Origin: an uncultured Nocardioides sp.
Lineage (GTDB): Bacteria; Actinomycetota; Actinomycetes; Propionibacteriales; Nocardioidaceae
Assembly: GCF_947489365.1 (NCBI RefSeq)
Contig: NZ_CANLDB010000001.1
Coordinates: 620,001-684,000, forward strand
DNA: 64,000 nucleotides
Direction of reading: 5' to 3'
Below the pieces are notes generated by a model, which saw only the letters and a list, made by a program, of their open reading frames with translations, made no database searches and was not told the DNA's origin. The stretch's first letter is position 1. Each line of letters begins with the position of its first letter. The position numbers were made by a program, and so were the translations under genes. This document shows positions 1 through 8,393 of this stretch, piece by piece.

Positions 1-565
1 CCGCGGCGATCCGCTCGGCGATCCCCGCGTCGGCGGGCGACACGATCTGGCTGCCGTCGCCGAGGTAGACCTTGTAGCCGTTGTCCGCGGGCGGGTTGTG
101 GCTCGCGGTGACCATGACACCGGCGACGGCGTCGAGCTCTCGGATCGCGTACGCCAGCACCGGGGTCGGCAGCGCGTGGGGGAGCGTGAGCGCGGTGAGG
201 CCGGCGCCGGTGACGACCTCGGCGGTGTCGCGGGCGTAGGTGTCGCTGTGGTGGCGGGCGTCGTACCCGATGACGACGGAGTCGCCGGGCCTCGCGCCCT
301 GGGCGAGCAGGTACGCCGCCAGGCCGGCCGCGGCGCGGGTGACGACGACGCGGTTCATGCGGTTCGGGCCAGGACCCTGGCGCCCGCGCAGGCCGGCCGT
401 GCCGAACTCGAGGGTGCCGTCGAAGGCGTCCGCGAGCTCCGCGCCGGCGGCCTCGTCGCCGTCCTCGGCCCGCGCGAGGAGCGTCTCCAGCTCGGCGCGG
501 GTCTGCTCGTCGGGGTCCTCGGCCACCCAGGCGCGGGCGCGGGCGCGGAGGTCGTCGGTGATCAC
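1..565 (-). CDS. pmmB: Phosphomannomutase/phosphoglucomutase, N-terminal part (cut by window edge)
   Basis: Alpha-D-phosphohexomutase that moves a phosphate between C1 and C6 of a hexose in the cytoplasm. Only the first 188 codons lie in the window. After an acidic helical start, residues 52-60 read LEFGTAGLR, the usual entry to domain 1. Residues 153-159 are TASHNPP, the catalytic phosphoserine loop with Ser155. The start is a GTG at 565; no ATG lies nearby and a divergent gene begins at 589. It is the first marker of a pmmB-punA pairing also found in mycobacteria. The exact sugar preference cannot be read from this part. Confidence 0.9.
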   Translation of the reverse strand, partial: MITDDLRARARAWVAEDPDEQTRAELETLLARAEDGDEAAGAELADAFDGTLEFGTAGLRGRQGPGPNRMNRVVVTRAAAGLAAYLLAQGARPGDSVVIGYDARHHSDTYARDTAEVVTGAGLTALTLPHALPTPVLAYAIRELDAVAGVMVTASHNPPADNGYKVYLGDGSQIVSPADAGIAERIAA

Positions 566-588
566 CGTCGCACCGTAGCGTCGCCCTC

Positions 589-897
589 ATGGCCGCCCGC
601 GACGAGACGCCCCGCACCGACCTCCTGCGCGAGCACGTCGTCGAGTGGAACCGCTGGGAACCGGTCTCGGACACGCAGCTGCGGGTGTGGTGCTGGCAGG
701 GGAACCGGACGGCGTACGGCGTCCGCGCGGTCGTCGCCGAGGACGAGCAGGTGGTGCGCCTCGCGACCGTCACCGGCACCCGCCCCGACGCCCCGGGGAT
801 GACGACGATGGAGGCCCTCGAGGTGTCCCTGCTCGTCGACCTCGCCGCGCCGCTGGGAGACCGCGAGGTCCGCCAGCACCCGGACGCGCTGGGCTGA
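589..897 (+). CDS. Small conserved hypothetical protein, 102 aa
   Basis: A short soluble protein with no signal peptide or membrane segment. It begins MAARDETPRT, has a tryptophan-rich middle (VEWNRWEP, VWCWQGN), and looks like a compact alpha/beta fold. It is divergent from the phosphohexomutase, with 23 bases between start codons, and is followed after 14 bases by the methyltransferase-like gene, so those two may be cotranscribed. I do not recognise the family. The reading frame is supported by position and by the lack of a better frame; function is unknown. Confidence 0.6.
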   Translation: MAARDETPRTDLLREHVVEWNRWEPVSDTQLRVWCWQGNRTAYGVRAVVAEDEQVVRLATVTGTRPDAPGMTTMEALEVSLLVDLAAPLGDREVRQHPDALG

Positions 898-911
898 GCC
901 GCGGTCCCGCG

Positions 912-1697
912 ATGACGGACGACGGCCTGGTCGCGCGGCTACGCGCCGCCGGCTGCGTGTACGCCGAGGAGGAGGCCGCCCTGCTGCGGGAGGCCGCTCC
1001 CGACGGCACCGTGCTGGAGGCCCTCGTCGGACGGCGCTGCGCGGGCGAGCCGCTGGAGCAGGTCGTCGGGTGGGTCGACCTCGGCGGGCTGCGGCTGCGG
1101 GTGGCGCCCGGGTGCTTCGTGCCGCGGCAGCGGACGCTGCTGCTCGTCCGGCAGGCGGTCGTGGCGGCCCGCGCCGCCGGACCGGGTGCCGTCGTGGTCG
1201 AGGCGTACGCCGGCGTCGCTCCCGTCGCCGCCCACGTCGCGGGGGGAGTCCCCGGCGCGGTGGTGCACGCCGTCGAGCGCGACCGGCGGGCCCTGGAGGC
1301 GGCCCGGACGAACGGCGGTGGACGGGTGGCCGTGCACCCCGGCGACGTCCTCGACGGACTGCCGCCGTCGTTGGCCGGACGGGTCGACGTCGTGGCCGCG
1401 GTGCCTCCGTACGTGCCGGACGGCGAGCTGGACCTCATGCCCCGCGAGGCCCGTGACCACGAGGCACCCGAGGCGCTGCTGGGCGGTGCGGACGGGCTGG
1501 ACCCCTTCCGGTCCCTCGTCGCGGCGGCGGAGCGGTGGCTGGCGCCGGGCGGCGTCGTCCTCGCGGAGATGGCGTCGGGTCAGGTCGCCACAGCGCTCGC
1601 CGCCGTGGCGTCGGTCGGGGGCCCGGGACGTGCAGCGACGGCGGCCACCGAGGAGGGGACCGCCGTCGTGCGGGTCGTGCGTGCCGAGCTCGGGTGA
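912..1697 (+). CDS. HemK/PrmC-related methyltransferase homologue with degenerate motifs
   Basis: 261 residues, starting at the ATG 14 bases after the preceding stop. Residues 43-71 resemble the PrmC linker before the SAM domain (EPLEQVVGW, then CFVPR), and residues 175-195 (LMPREARDHE followed by LLGGADGLD) fit the PrmC-related family of unknown substrate. Two key motifs are altered. The SAM-binding loop, normally rich in G-S-G, is EAYAGVAPVA at 97-106. The substrate-amide motif NPPY is VPPY at 164-167, so the Asn that holds the glutamine is lost. It may be a methyltransferase with another substrate or a non-catalytic relative. It converges on the aldo/keto reductase gene with 3 bases between stops. 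Confidence 0.75.
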   Translation: MTDDGLVARLRAAGCVYAEEEAALLREAAPDGTVLEALVGRRCAGEPLEQVVGWVDLGGLRLRVAPGCFVPRQRTLLLVRQAVVAARAAGPGAVVVEAYAGVAPVAAHVAGGVPGAVVHAVERDRRALEAARTNGGGRVAVHPGDVLDGLPPSLAGRVDVVAAVPPYVPDGELDLMPREARDHEAPEALLGGADGLDPFRSLVAAAERWLAPGGVVLAEMASGQVATALAAVASVGGPGRAATAATEEGTAVVRVVRAELG

Positions 1698-1700
1698 GGC

Positions 1701-2708
1701 TCAGCGGTCGATGGTGCTCATGTCGCTGTAGCGCTCGCCCGCCACCGCGTCGCGCGGGACCGCGGACTCGAGGGCGGCGAGGTCGTCGGCGGTGAGGACG
1801 ACGTCGAGGGCGCCGGCGTTCTCCTCGAGGTAGCGGACCCGCTTGGTGCCGGGGATCGGCGCGACGCCGACGCCGTCGAGGGCGCCGTGCGACTGCTGGG
1901 CGAGCACCCAGGCGAGCGCGAGCTGGCCGGGGGTGGCGTCCTTGGCCTCGGCGAGCTCACGGATCTTCGCCACCAGCGCGAGGTTCGCGTCGAACGCCTC
2001 GCCCTGGAAGCGGGGGAATCGGGCGGTGCGGGCGTCGGAGTCGTCGAGGTCGGACGCCGAGCCGATGGCCCCGGTCAGCAGGCCGCGGCCGAGCGGGGAG
2101 TAGGGGACGAGACCGATCCCGAGCTCGCGGAGCACGGGGGCGATGTCGTCCTCGAGGTCGCGGGAGAACAGCGAGTACTCGGTCTGCAGCGCGGTGATCG
2201 CGTGGGTGGCGTGGGCGCGGCGGATGGTCTGCGGGCCGGCCTCGGAGAGACCGAGGAAGCGGACCTTGCCGGCCTCGACGAGCCCGGCCATGGCACCGAC
2301 CGTCTCCTCGATGGGGACGTCGGGATCGACGCGGTGCTGGTAGTAGAGGTCGATGACGTCGACCCCGAGGCGCTGCAGGGACGCGTCGGCGGCGGCGCGG
2401 ACGTAGTCGGGGCGGCCGTTGATGCCGACCCAGCTGCCGTCCTCGCGGCGCTCGTTGCCGAACTTGGTGGCGAGCTGGACCTCGTCCCGGCGTCCGGCGA
2501 TCGCGGCGCCGACGAGGCGCTCGTTGGTGAACGGGCCGTACATGTCGGCGGTGTCGAGGAAGGTGACGCCCAGGTCGAGGGCGCGGTGGATGGTGTCGGT
2601 CGCCTCCTGCTCGTCCGCGGTGCCGTAGAACTCCGACATCCCCATGCAGCCGAGGCCGAGGGCGGAGACGGTGAGCGGGGCGGTGGAGCCGAGGGTGCGT
2701 GTGTCCAT
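1701..2708 (-). CDS. Aldo/keto reductase
   Basis: A 335-residue NADPH-dependent oxidoreductase of the (beta/alpha)8 aldo/keto reductase superfamily, acting on carbonyl compounds in the cytoplasm. The catalytic tetrad is visible as Asp52, Tyr57, Lys82 and His125, in the contexts [13 protein letters not shown] and YYQH. The C-terminal part has the AKR signatures [10 protein letters not shown] and LALAWVL. An ATG at 2708 is preferred over upstream in-frame codons because the protein then begins MDTRTLGS, the usual AKR beginning. Substrate is not predictable. It lies 57 bases downstream of the epimerase gene on the same strand. Confidence 0.88.
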   Translation of the reverse strand: MDTRTLGSTAPLTVSALGLGCMGMSEFYGTADEQEATDTIHRALDLGVTFLDTADMYGPFTNERLVGAAIAGRRDEVQLATKFGNERREDGSWVGINGRPDYVRAAADASLQRLGVDVIDLYYQHRVDPDVPIEETVGAMAGLVEAGKVRFLGLSEAGPQTIRRAHATHAITALQTEYSLFSRDLEDDIAPVLRELGIGLVPYSPLGRGLLTGAIGSASDLDDSDARTARFPRFQGEAFDANLALVAKIRELAEAKDATPGQLALAWVLAQQSHGALDGVGVAPIPGTKRVRYLEENAGALDVVLTADDLAALESAVPRDAVAGERYSDMSTIDR

Positions 2709-2765
2709 GCCTGTCCCAACCGGCGGCCGTCGCTGCGTGTTCCGCGCCACAGCCACTCACAGGCC

Positions 2766-3578
2766 TCAGGACGGGAGGCGGTCCAGGGCGGGGCGCTCGA
2801 GGTCACCGAACGTGGTGGGTCCGCCGACGACGGCGCCCTCGGCGTCGTCCGCCTCCCGCCGCTCGACGTCGGCCGCGTAGTCCTCGGCGTCGTCGGCGGG
2901 CTCGTAGCCGAGGCGGCGTCCGGGCTCGAGGTCCCACCACGCGCGGGTGTTCGCGGAGATGCCGTGGAGGACGGCGTACCCGGGCGCCGGGGCGACCAGG
3001 CAGGCGTGAACCATCCGGATGCAGTCGTCGGGCGACAGCCACGTGGAGAGGTGCCGGACGGTGGTGGGGTGCTCCTCGAACGAGCCGATCCGACAGGCGA
3101 GGACGTCGAGGCCGTACCGGTCGGCGTACAGGCTCAGGAGGCTCTCGGCGGCGACCTTGCCGACGCCGTAGAAGGTGTCGGGGCGCACCCGGACGTCGAC
3201 GGTCAGGACGCCGTCCGTCAGCTCGGCGCGGGGGTGGCGCCCGACGGCGTGGTTGGAGGAGGCGTAGACCATCCGGCCCACGCCGTGGGCCAGCATCGCG
3301 TCGAGCAGCGCGCCGGTCGAGACGACGTGGCCCGACAGGGCTTCCGGCAGCGACGTCTCGCCGGGGTCACCGGCGAGGTGGACGACGGCGTCGAGCGGCT
3401 GGGCGCCGACGGCCTCGTGGACGGCGTCCGCGTCGGTGCAGTCGGCGACGTGCCAGGTGGTCGCCCCGGCCGGGTCGGGGAGCAGGTCGAGCCCGACGAC
3501 CTCGTGCCCTGCGGCGGCGAGACCCGCGACCAGGGTGCGCCCGACGCTGCCCGCGGCACCGGTGACGAGGACCCGCAC
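2766..3578 (-). CDS. NAD-dependent epimerase/dehydratase (extended SDR, uronate dehydrogenase-like)
   Basis: A 270-residue short-chain dehydrogenase. The Rossmann motif is GAAGSVG at residues 7-13 and the active site is Tyr137-x3-Lys141 (YGVGK), with the preceding SSNHAVG loop. That combination and the length resemble uronate dehydrogenases, but substrate assignment is an inference. The GTG start at 3578 is separated from the punA stop by one base (TGA-G-GTG), so it is probably translated from the punA transcript by coupling. The aldo/keto reductase follows downstream, suggesting a small sugar-oxidation group. Confidence 0.82.
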   Translation of the reverse strand: MRVLVTGAAGSVGRTLVAGLAAAGHEVVGLDLLPDPAGATTWHVADCTDADAVHEAVGAQPLDAVVHLAGDPGETSLPEALSGHVVSTGALLDAMLAHGVGRMVYASSNHAVGRHPRAELTDGVLTVDVRVRPDTFYGVGKVAAESLLSLYADRYGLDVLACRIGSFEEHPTTVRHLSTWLSPDDCIRMVHACLVAPAPGYAVLHGISANTRAWWDLEPGRRLGYEPADDAEDYAADVERREADDAEGAVVGGPTTFGDLERPALDRLPS

Positions 3579-3579
3579 C

Positions 3580-4374
3580 TCAGATCCTGGGGACGATGCG
3601 GGCGAGCAGGTCGCCCATGCGGCCGGCGGCGGCGCGTCCGGCCTCGAGGACCTCGGCGTGGTCGAGCGGGGCCTCGGAGATGCCGGCGGCGAGGTTCGTG
3701 ACGAGGCTGATGCCGAGGATCTCCATGCCCGCCTCGCGGGCGGCGATGGCCTCCAGCGTGGTGCTCATGCCGACGAGGTCGCCGCCCATGGCCTTGACCA
3801 TGCGGACCTCGGCGGGGGTCTCGTAGTGGGGTCCGGGGAACTGGGCGTAGACGCCCTCCTCCAGCGACGGGTCGAGCTCCTGGCACAGCGCGCGCAGGCG
3901 GGCGGCGTACAGGTCGGTGAGGTCGATGAACGTCGCCCCCTCCAGGGGGCTCGTCGCGGTGAGGTTGAGGTGGTCGCTGATGAGCACGGGGGTGCCGGGC
4001 GCCCAGTGCTCCTTCAGCCCGCCGCAGCCGTTGGTGAGCACGATCGCGCGGCACCCGGCCGCGGCGGCGGTGCGGACGCCGTGGACGACGGGCTGGGTGC
4101 CGAGGCCCTCGTAGAGGTGGGTGCGCCCGGCGAAGACCAGCAGGCGGGTGTCGCCGGCCCTCACGGAGCGGACGGTGCCCGCGTGGCCCTCGACCGCCGG
4201 CGGCGCGAAGCCGGGCAGGTCGGTCGTCCTCAGCTCGGCCACGGTCTCGCCCAGCAGGTCGACCGCGGGGAGCCACCCGGACCCCAGCACGACGGCCACG
4301 TCGTGCCGCTCGACCCCCGTCGCCTCCGCCAGGGCCGTCGCCGCTGCCTGTGCCTGCTGCTTCGCGTCGCTCAC
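3580..4374 (-). CDS. punA: Purine nucleoside phosphorylase (trimeric class)
   Basis: Cleaves purine nucleosides with phosphate to base and ribose-1-phosphate in purine salvage. The 264-residue length is typical of the trimeric, low-molecular-mass PNP class. Visible active-site segments are the phosphate loop GSG at 31-33, GRTHLYEG at 83-90 with the phosphate-contacting His85, FPGPHYETPAE at 179-189, VGMST at 201-205, and Asn227 in TNLAAG, which recognises the purine ring. The ATG at 4374 gives a normal N-terminus. It stands near pmmB, as in mycobacteria where the two are adjacent. Confidence 0.95.
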   Translation of the reverse strand: MSDAKQQAQAAATALAEATGVERHDVAVVLGSGWLPAVDLLGETVAELRTTDLPGFAPPAVEGHAGTVRSVRAGDTRLLVFAGRTHLYEGLGTQPVVHGVRTAAAAGCRAIVLTNGCGGLKEHWAPGTPVLISDHLNLTATSPLEGATFIDLTDLYAARLRALCQELDPSLEEGVYAQFPGPHYETPAEVRMVKAMGGDLVGMSTTLEAIAAREAGMEILGISLVTNLAAGISEAPLDHAEVLEAGRAAAGRMGDLLARIVPRI

Positions 4375-4423
4375 GGGAGGTGACCCTACTGAGGCCGCAG
4401 GCGTGGTGCGGCGTCCGGGACGA

Positions 4424-4470
4424 CAGTGCCGCAGATCGCACGCACCGGGTGCGGGCGATCTGCGGCACTG
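4424..4470. terminator. Long perfect hairpin after the heme operon
   Basis: A 16-base perfect inverted repeat (left arm CAGTGCCGCAGATCGC) encloses a second perfect 6-base stem (CGCACC/GGTGCG). The whole folds almost without mismatch. It sits between the heme oxygenase stop and the punA start, both on the minus strand, so a transcription terminator for the heme operon is the simplest reading. There is no T tract, which is common in high-GC actinobacteria. The arms carry AGTG near the outside and GAT/ATC near the inside, like other hairpins at 16476, 18084 and 26171. Confidence 0.55.
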
Positions 4471-4495
4471 GTCCTCGACGGGGCGGTGAGGACCG

Positions 4496-5167
4496 TCAGA
4501 CCCGCCAGGCGGGCATGAGCTGGGCGAGCTCGGCGAAGACGGCCCGGTTGTGGCGGAACGCCGCGCGCACCTCCTCGACCACGGCCTCCTGGTCGACGGG
4601 ACCGAGGGGGAGGGCGTCGAGGCGGGCTCGGTAGGCGTCCTTGTAGGGCTTGGGCTTGCCGACCTCCGCGAAGGAGTAGAACGACAGGCCCTCCCCGCGC
4701 CGGGGCAGGTCGTAGACGCGGGCGAGCCCGTGACCCACGACCTGTCCGCCGGAGAGGTCCCCGAGGTAGCGCGTGTAGTGGTGCGCCACCAGCAGGGTCG
4801 GCTCGTCGCGGGCCGCGGCGATGCGGGCGGCGTACGCGCGGGCGGCCGGCCCGGCCTCCGGGAGGGAGGTGTCGGCCGTCCACCACGCCAGGTCGGCGTC
4901 GATCCGGGCGACCCGCGCCAGCGCGGGGTCGTGGACGGCGGCCACCGCCGGGTGGGCGGCGTGCTCGTCGAGCGACGCCTCGAGGGCGGCGTACACGACG
5001 CGGAGGTGCACCAGGTAGGCGACGTACGCCGGGCGGGTCAGCCGGCCGCCGAGCAGCTCGGTGAGGAAGGCGGAGCCCTCCGCGGCCTCGTGCTCGGCGG
5101 CCGAGCCCTCCCGCATCGCGCGCGAGAGGGGCATCTCGACCTCGGTCGTCGGCTCGGTGAGCGTCAT
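4496..5167 (-). CDS. hmuO: Heme oxygenase (biliverdin-producing)
   Basis: Opens the porphyrin ring of imported heme to release iron, CO and biliverdin in the cytoplasm. The 223-residue protein has the proximal heme ligand His26 in AAEHEAAE and the distal-helix glycine motif GDLSGGQ at 136-142. Basic residues near the C-terminus (KPKPYKD) fit the heme-propionate side. Its ATG overlaps the stop of the HtaA-domain gene by 4 bases, making it the last gene of the seven-gene heme operon. Iron-dependent repression through the boxes upstream of hmuT is expected. Confidence 0.95.
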   Translation of the reverse strand: MTLTEPTTEVEMPLSRAMREGSAAEHEAAEGSAFLTELLGGRLTRPAYVAYLVHLRVVYAALEASLDEHAAHPAVAAVHDPALARVARIDADLAWWTADTSLPEAGPAARAYAARIAAARDEPTLLVAHHYTRYLGDLSGGQVVGHGLARVYDLPRRGEGLSFYSFAEVGKPKPYKDAYRARLDALPLGPVDQEAVVEEVRAAFRHNRAVFAELAQLMPAWRV

Positions 5168-7101
5168 CGGACCGTGAACCTGACCGTGGTGTTCCTCGCG
5201 GCCGCGTGGTTCGCGTCCCCGGCGTACGACGTCACCAGGCGGTAGGTGCCGGCGGCGAGCTTCGGCAGCGCGATCGTCGACGGCTTCGCGACCCCCGGGG
5301 TCCAGGAGCGGACCGTCGAGCCGTTGGAACGGCGCAGCACGACCGAGGAGCGGCCGCCGAGCGCGCGGCCCGAGTCCGTGGCGACGACGACGCGGGCCGC
5401 GCCCGCCCTCGTCCGCGTGGGTGCCTTCGTGACCTTCGTGGTGGTCGACGTCGCGGCCTTCGCGACCCGCAGGGTGCCGCTCCGCTCGCCCGCCTCGGTG
5501 TTGGCGTCCCCGGCGTACGACGCGACGAGCGCGTAGGAGCCGGCGGTGAGGTCGCGGGGCAGGGTGAAGGTGGCGCTGCCGTCGGTCAGGGCGGCCGTCC
5601 CGACCGCGGTGCCGTCGCGGGTGAGCACGACGTCACCGGTGGGGGAGGACTCGCCCGTGACGGTCGCGGTGACGGTCGCCGCGCTGCCGTACGTCGTCCG
5701 CGGGGCCGCCAGCCGCACCGTCGGGGCGGCCTTCGCGAAGGTGAGCGGCGTCGCCTTCTCGTACGACGGGGCCGCGGCGCCACCGCCCGGGTAGGTGTAG
5801 ATCCCGACGGCGCCCGCGCCGAGGGCGTCGACGTCCGCCTTGTCGACGCGCAGCGTCGTGGAGAAGGTGCCCTCGGGGGTCAGCTCGATGGCGCCGCGCG
5901 CGTCGCCGCCGATGGTGGTCATGTCCTCGGCCAACACGGCCCACTTCGTGGCCGACTGCACGTTGCGTCGCGCGGTCGACGGGGCGCCGGCGGACGGGCG
6001 CCAGACCTCGTCGTACGAGCCCAGCGCGACGTAGACCCCGCCCGGCTTGCCGGCCAGCGGCGGCCGGGTGGCGGTCGCGGCGGCGGGGTCGAAGCCCTCG
6101 CCGGTGACGGTCACGTCCTGCGCGCCGCTGGGGAGCAGGGTGGTGTCGGAGACCTCGACGGTGGGCTCGGTGGCCGGGGCGGAGGCGTCGTACGCGACCG
6201 TCAGCGGCTCGGCCGGCTTGCGGGCGTCGGCGCTGCCACCGGTGGAGTACCAGTACGGCCCCGCGCCGGTGAGCTGGGCGAAGTCCACGAAGTCCTGCGG
6301 GAAGGCACCCCACGTCGCGGCGGTCCGGTTCTGGGCGGTGGCGCCGCTCGGGGCGTCGTAGACGACCTCGCGGTAGTCGGGGGTGACGGTGAACCCGTCG
6401 GAGTCGACCTGGACCCCGGTGAGGGTCGCGACGGTGACCCGCTCGGGGTCCAGGGCGTCCCAGCGGTCGGGGTCGTCCATCGAGGTGGCGTAGCCGTCGA
6501 CGGTCGCGGTGAGCTCGGCGGTGCCGTCCTCGGCGACCTCCAGCGCGGGGTCGGCGACGTGGAAGTACGTCATGCCGGAGTAGAAGAGGACGGTCGCGTC
6601 CCCGTCCCACGAGATCGAGGCGGTGCCCGCGTCGGGGTCGACGGTGCCGCTCCCGGCGCCGAAGACCAGCCGGTTCTCGCTGTTGCCGGAGACCGCGGTG
6701 ATCTGCCTGCCGGTCGAGTCGGTGCGGGTGCCCGCGAAGCTCGTCGGGGCGTAGCTGCCGTCGGCCGCCAGGTCCTCGACGACGACGTCGCCCGCGGTCG
6801 CCCTCCAGCCGGCCGCCTCGCCGTTGCCCCAGGTGGCGCCCTGGTCGGCGGTGCTCAGGGACTGCCCGCCCTCACCGGGGGTCCCGATGCGCCCGGCGGA
6901 GACCAGGTTCCAGGTGCCGGGGGCGAAGGCGCCGCTGCCGGCCTCCTTGTTGACGGCCCAGGTGAGGTCGACGTCGTCGACCGTGACGGGCGCCTGGGCT
7001 GCAACGTGTGGTGCGGCGGACGCGGTGGGTGCGCCGGCGAGCGTGCCGCCGACCAGGGCCGCGACGGTGAGTGCGCCGAGCGCACCTCGGGTGTTCCTCA
7101 T
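5164..7101 (-). CDS. Secreted HtaA-domain heme-binding protein with Ig-like repeats
   Basis: 645 residues. The ATG at 7101 is chosen because it follows a GAGAGG ribosome site and starts a good signal peptide (MRNTRGALG, hydrophobic core, cleavage near ASAA at 27-30). One HtaA domain spans about 43-305 and ends with YWYSTGG at 283-289. Residues 312-455 form an Ig-like domain resembling the one in the protein encoded at 8390. Two further Ig-like repeats follow, each with a TYRLVTSYAGDAN-like segment. HtaA domains bind heme at the cell surface in Corynebacterium. No C-terminal membrane helix or sorting signal is visible, so it may be released or held by its partners. The start overlaps the previous stop by 4 bases. 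Confidence 0.88.
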   Translation of the reverse strand: MRNTRGALGALTVAALVGGTLAGAPTASAAPHVAAQAPVTVDDVDLTWAVNKEAGSGAFAPGTWNLVSAGRIGTPGEGGQSLSTADQGATWGNGEAAGWRATAGDVVVEDLAADGSYAPTSFAGTRTDSTGRQITAVSGNSENRLVFGAGSGTVDPDAGTASISWDGDATVLFYSGMTYFHVADPALEVAEDGTAELTATVDGYATSMDDPDRWDALDPERVTVATLTGVQVDSDGFTVTPDYREVVYDAPSGATAQNRTAATWGAFPQDFVDFAQLTGAGPYWYSTGGSADARKPAEPLTVAYDASAPATEPTVEVSDTTLLPSGAQDVTVTGEGFDPAAATATRPPLAGKPGGVYVALGSYDEVWRPSAGAPSTARRNVQSATKWAVLAEDMTTIGGDARGAIELTPEGTFSTTLRVDKADVDALGAGAVGIYTYPGGGAAAPSYEKATPLTFAKAAPTVRLAAPRTTYGSAATVTATVTGESSPTGDVVLTRDGTAVGTAALTDGSATFTLPRDLTAGSYALVASYAGDANTEAGERSGTLRVAKAATSTTTKVTKAPTRTRAGAARVVVATDSGRALGGRSSVVLRRSNGSTVRSWTPGVAKPSTIALPKLAAGTYRLVTSYAGDANHAAARNTTVRFTVR

Positions 7102-8393
7102 GGGTTTCCTCTCGGGGTGGAGCGGTTGCGGGTCGTGGGGCGGACTCTCGGCACGAGGAGCGCTGCTGCTCCGAGCAGCAGCAGGGATCCGACCCACCAG
7201 TGCCAGCGGTGGTCCGGGGTCGTCACCGGGGAGGCGACGGGTTCGAGGGCGCGGCTCACCGGCGGCGGGGCCGCGACCGGGGCCGCGGGGGTGGCCGCGG
7301 AGCCGCCACGGGGCGTCCGGTCGGTGGCCCCGCCCGCCGACGTCGTCGGTGTCGAGGACGACGTCGGGCCCGGCGGGGTGACGCCGCCGGTGTCGGGCGG
7401 CGGGGACGGGGCGTCCGGGGCGTCGGGCTGGTCGGGGTCGTCACCGGCGTCGACGGGCGGCGGTGGCGTCGGCGGGTCCAGGGGGTCGCTCGCCTCCCAG
7501 CTGACGGTCAGGGGCGTGGCCACCTTCCAGGCGTCGGTCGCGCCGCCGGACGAGTACCAGTACGACGCCGACCCGGCGCGCTGCTGGAAGTCCACGAACG
7601 ACCGCGGCCAGGAGCCCCACGCCTCGCCGGTCCGCACCTGCGGGGCGGCGTCGGCGGGGGCGTCGTACCGGACGCCGGCGTAGGCCGGGGCGGCGGTGAG
7701 GCCACCGGTCGCGGGGAGGTCCAGGGCGGACCGGTCGAGGTCGGCGAGGACCACCTCGGCGGGCCGCATCGGCTCCCACTTCGACGCGTCGTCCATCGAG
7801 CTGGCCCAGCCGCCGAGCGTGCCGCGCAGGACGGCCCGCCGCGGGGTCACCTCGAGCACGGGGTCGGAGACGGTGAAGGTCGACATGCCGGAGTAGAAGA
7901 GGACGGTGAAGGTCCCGTCCCAGGCGATCTCGGCGGTGCCGGCTCCCGGGTCGACCTCGCCGCTCCCGCCGTCGAGGACGACGCGGTGGTTGCTGAAGGT
8001 GCCCGCCGACGGGCTCCCCAGGTCGGAGCCGTCGGACTGCGTGAACAGGCCGGCCCAGGTCGCGGGCCGGTAGACGTCGTCGGTGCCGGCCTTCTCGATC
8101 CGGACGTCGCCGTCCCGTGGGCGCCACAGGTCCGGGGTGACCTTCCGGCCCCCGCCACCCGGGTTGATCGTCCCGGCGCCCAGCATGTTGACGGTCCCGG
8201 GCGCGAACGCCCGGTTGGACGCCTCCAGGTTGAGCCCCCACGCCAGCTGGGCGTCGTCCAGGACGACGACGCTCGACTCCTCCTCGTCGGTCGGCGGGTC
8301 GCTCGGGCCCGGGGTCTCCTCGGTGGCGTACGCCGGCGGCGCGGCGACCAGCACGAGCGCCGCGAGCAGCACCCCCACCGCGAGGCGCCTCAC
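7098..8393 (-). CDS. Membrane-anchored HtaA-domain heme-binding surface protein
   Basis: 431 residues, with a signal peptide ending near AYA at about 21-23 and one HtaA domain at about 45-300. The domain parallels that of the neighbouring gene, including LFYSGM, a GWASSMDD segment and SYWYSSGG. A Pro/Thr/Ser-rich spacer, presumably crossing the cell wall, leads to a C-terminal membrane helix around 396-416 and a short basic tail. It probably takes heme at the surface and passes it to HmuT. Start and stop overlap the flanking genes by 4 bases each. Confidence 0.87.
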   Translation of the reverse strand: MRRLAVGVLLAALVLVAAPPAYATEETPGPSDPPTDEEESSVVVLDDAQLAWGLNLEASNRAFAPGTVNMLGAGTINPGGGGRKVTPDLWRPRDGDVRIEKAGTDDVYRPATWAGLFTQSDGSDLGSPSAGTFSNHRVVLDGGSGEVDPGAGTAEIAWDGTFTVLFYSGMSTFTVSDPVLEVTPRRAVLRGTLGGWASSMDDASKWEPMRPAEVVLADLDRSALDLPATGGLTAAPAYAGVRYDAPADAAPQVRTGEAWGSWPRSFVDFQQRAGSASYWYSSGGATDAWKVATPLTVSWEASDPLDPPTPPPPVDAGDDPDQPDAPDAPSPPPDTGGVTPPGPTSSSTPTTSAGGATDRTPRGGSAATPAAPVAAPPPVSRALEPVASPVTTPDHRWHWWVGSLLLLGAAALLVPRVRPTTRNRSTPRGNP

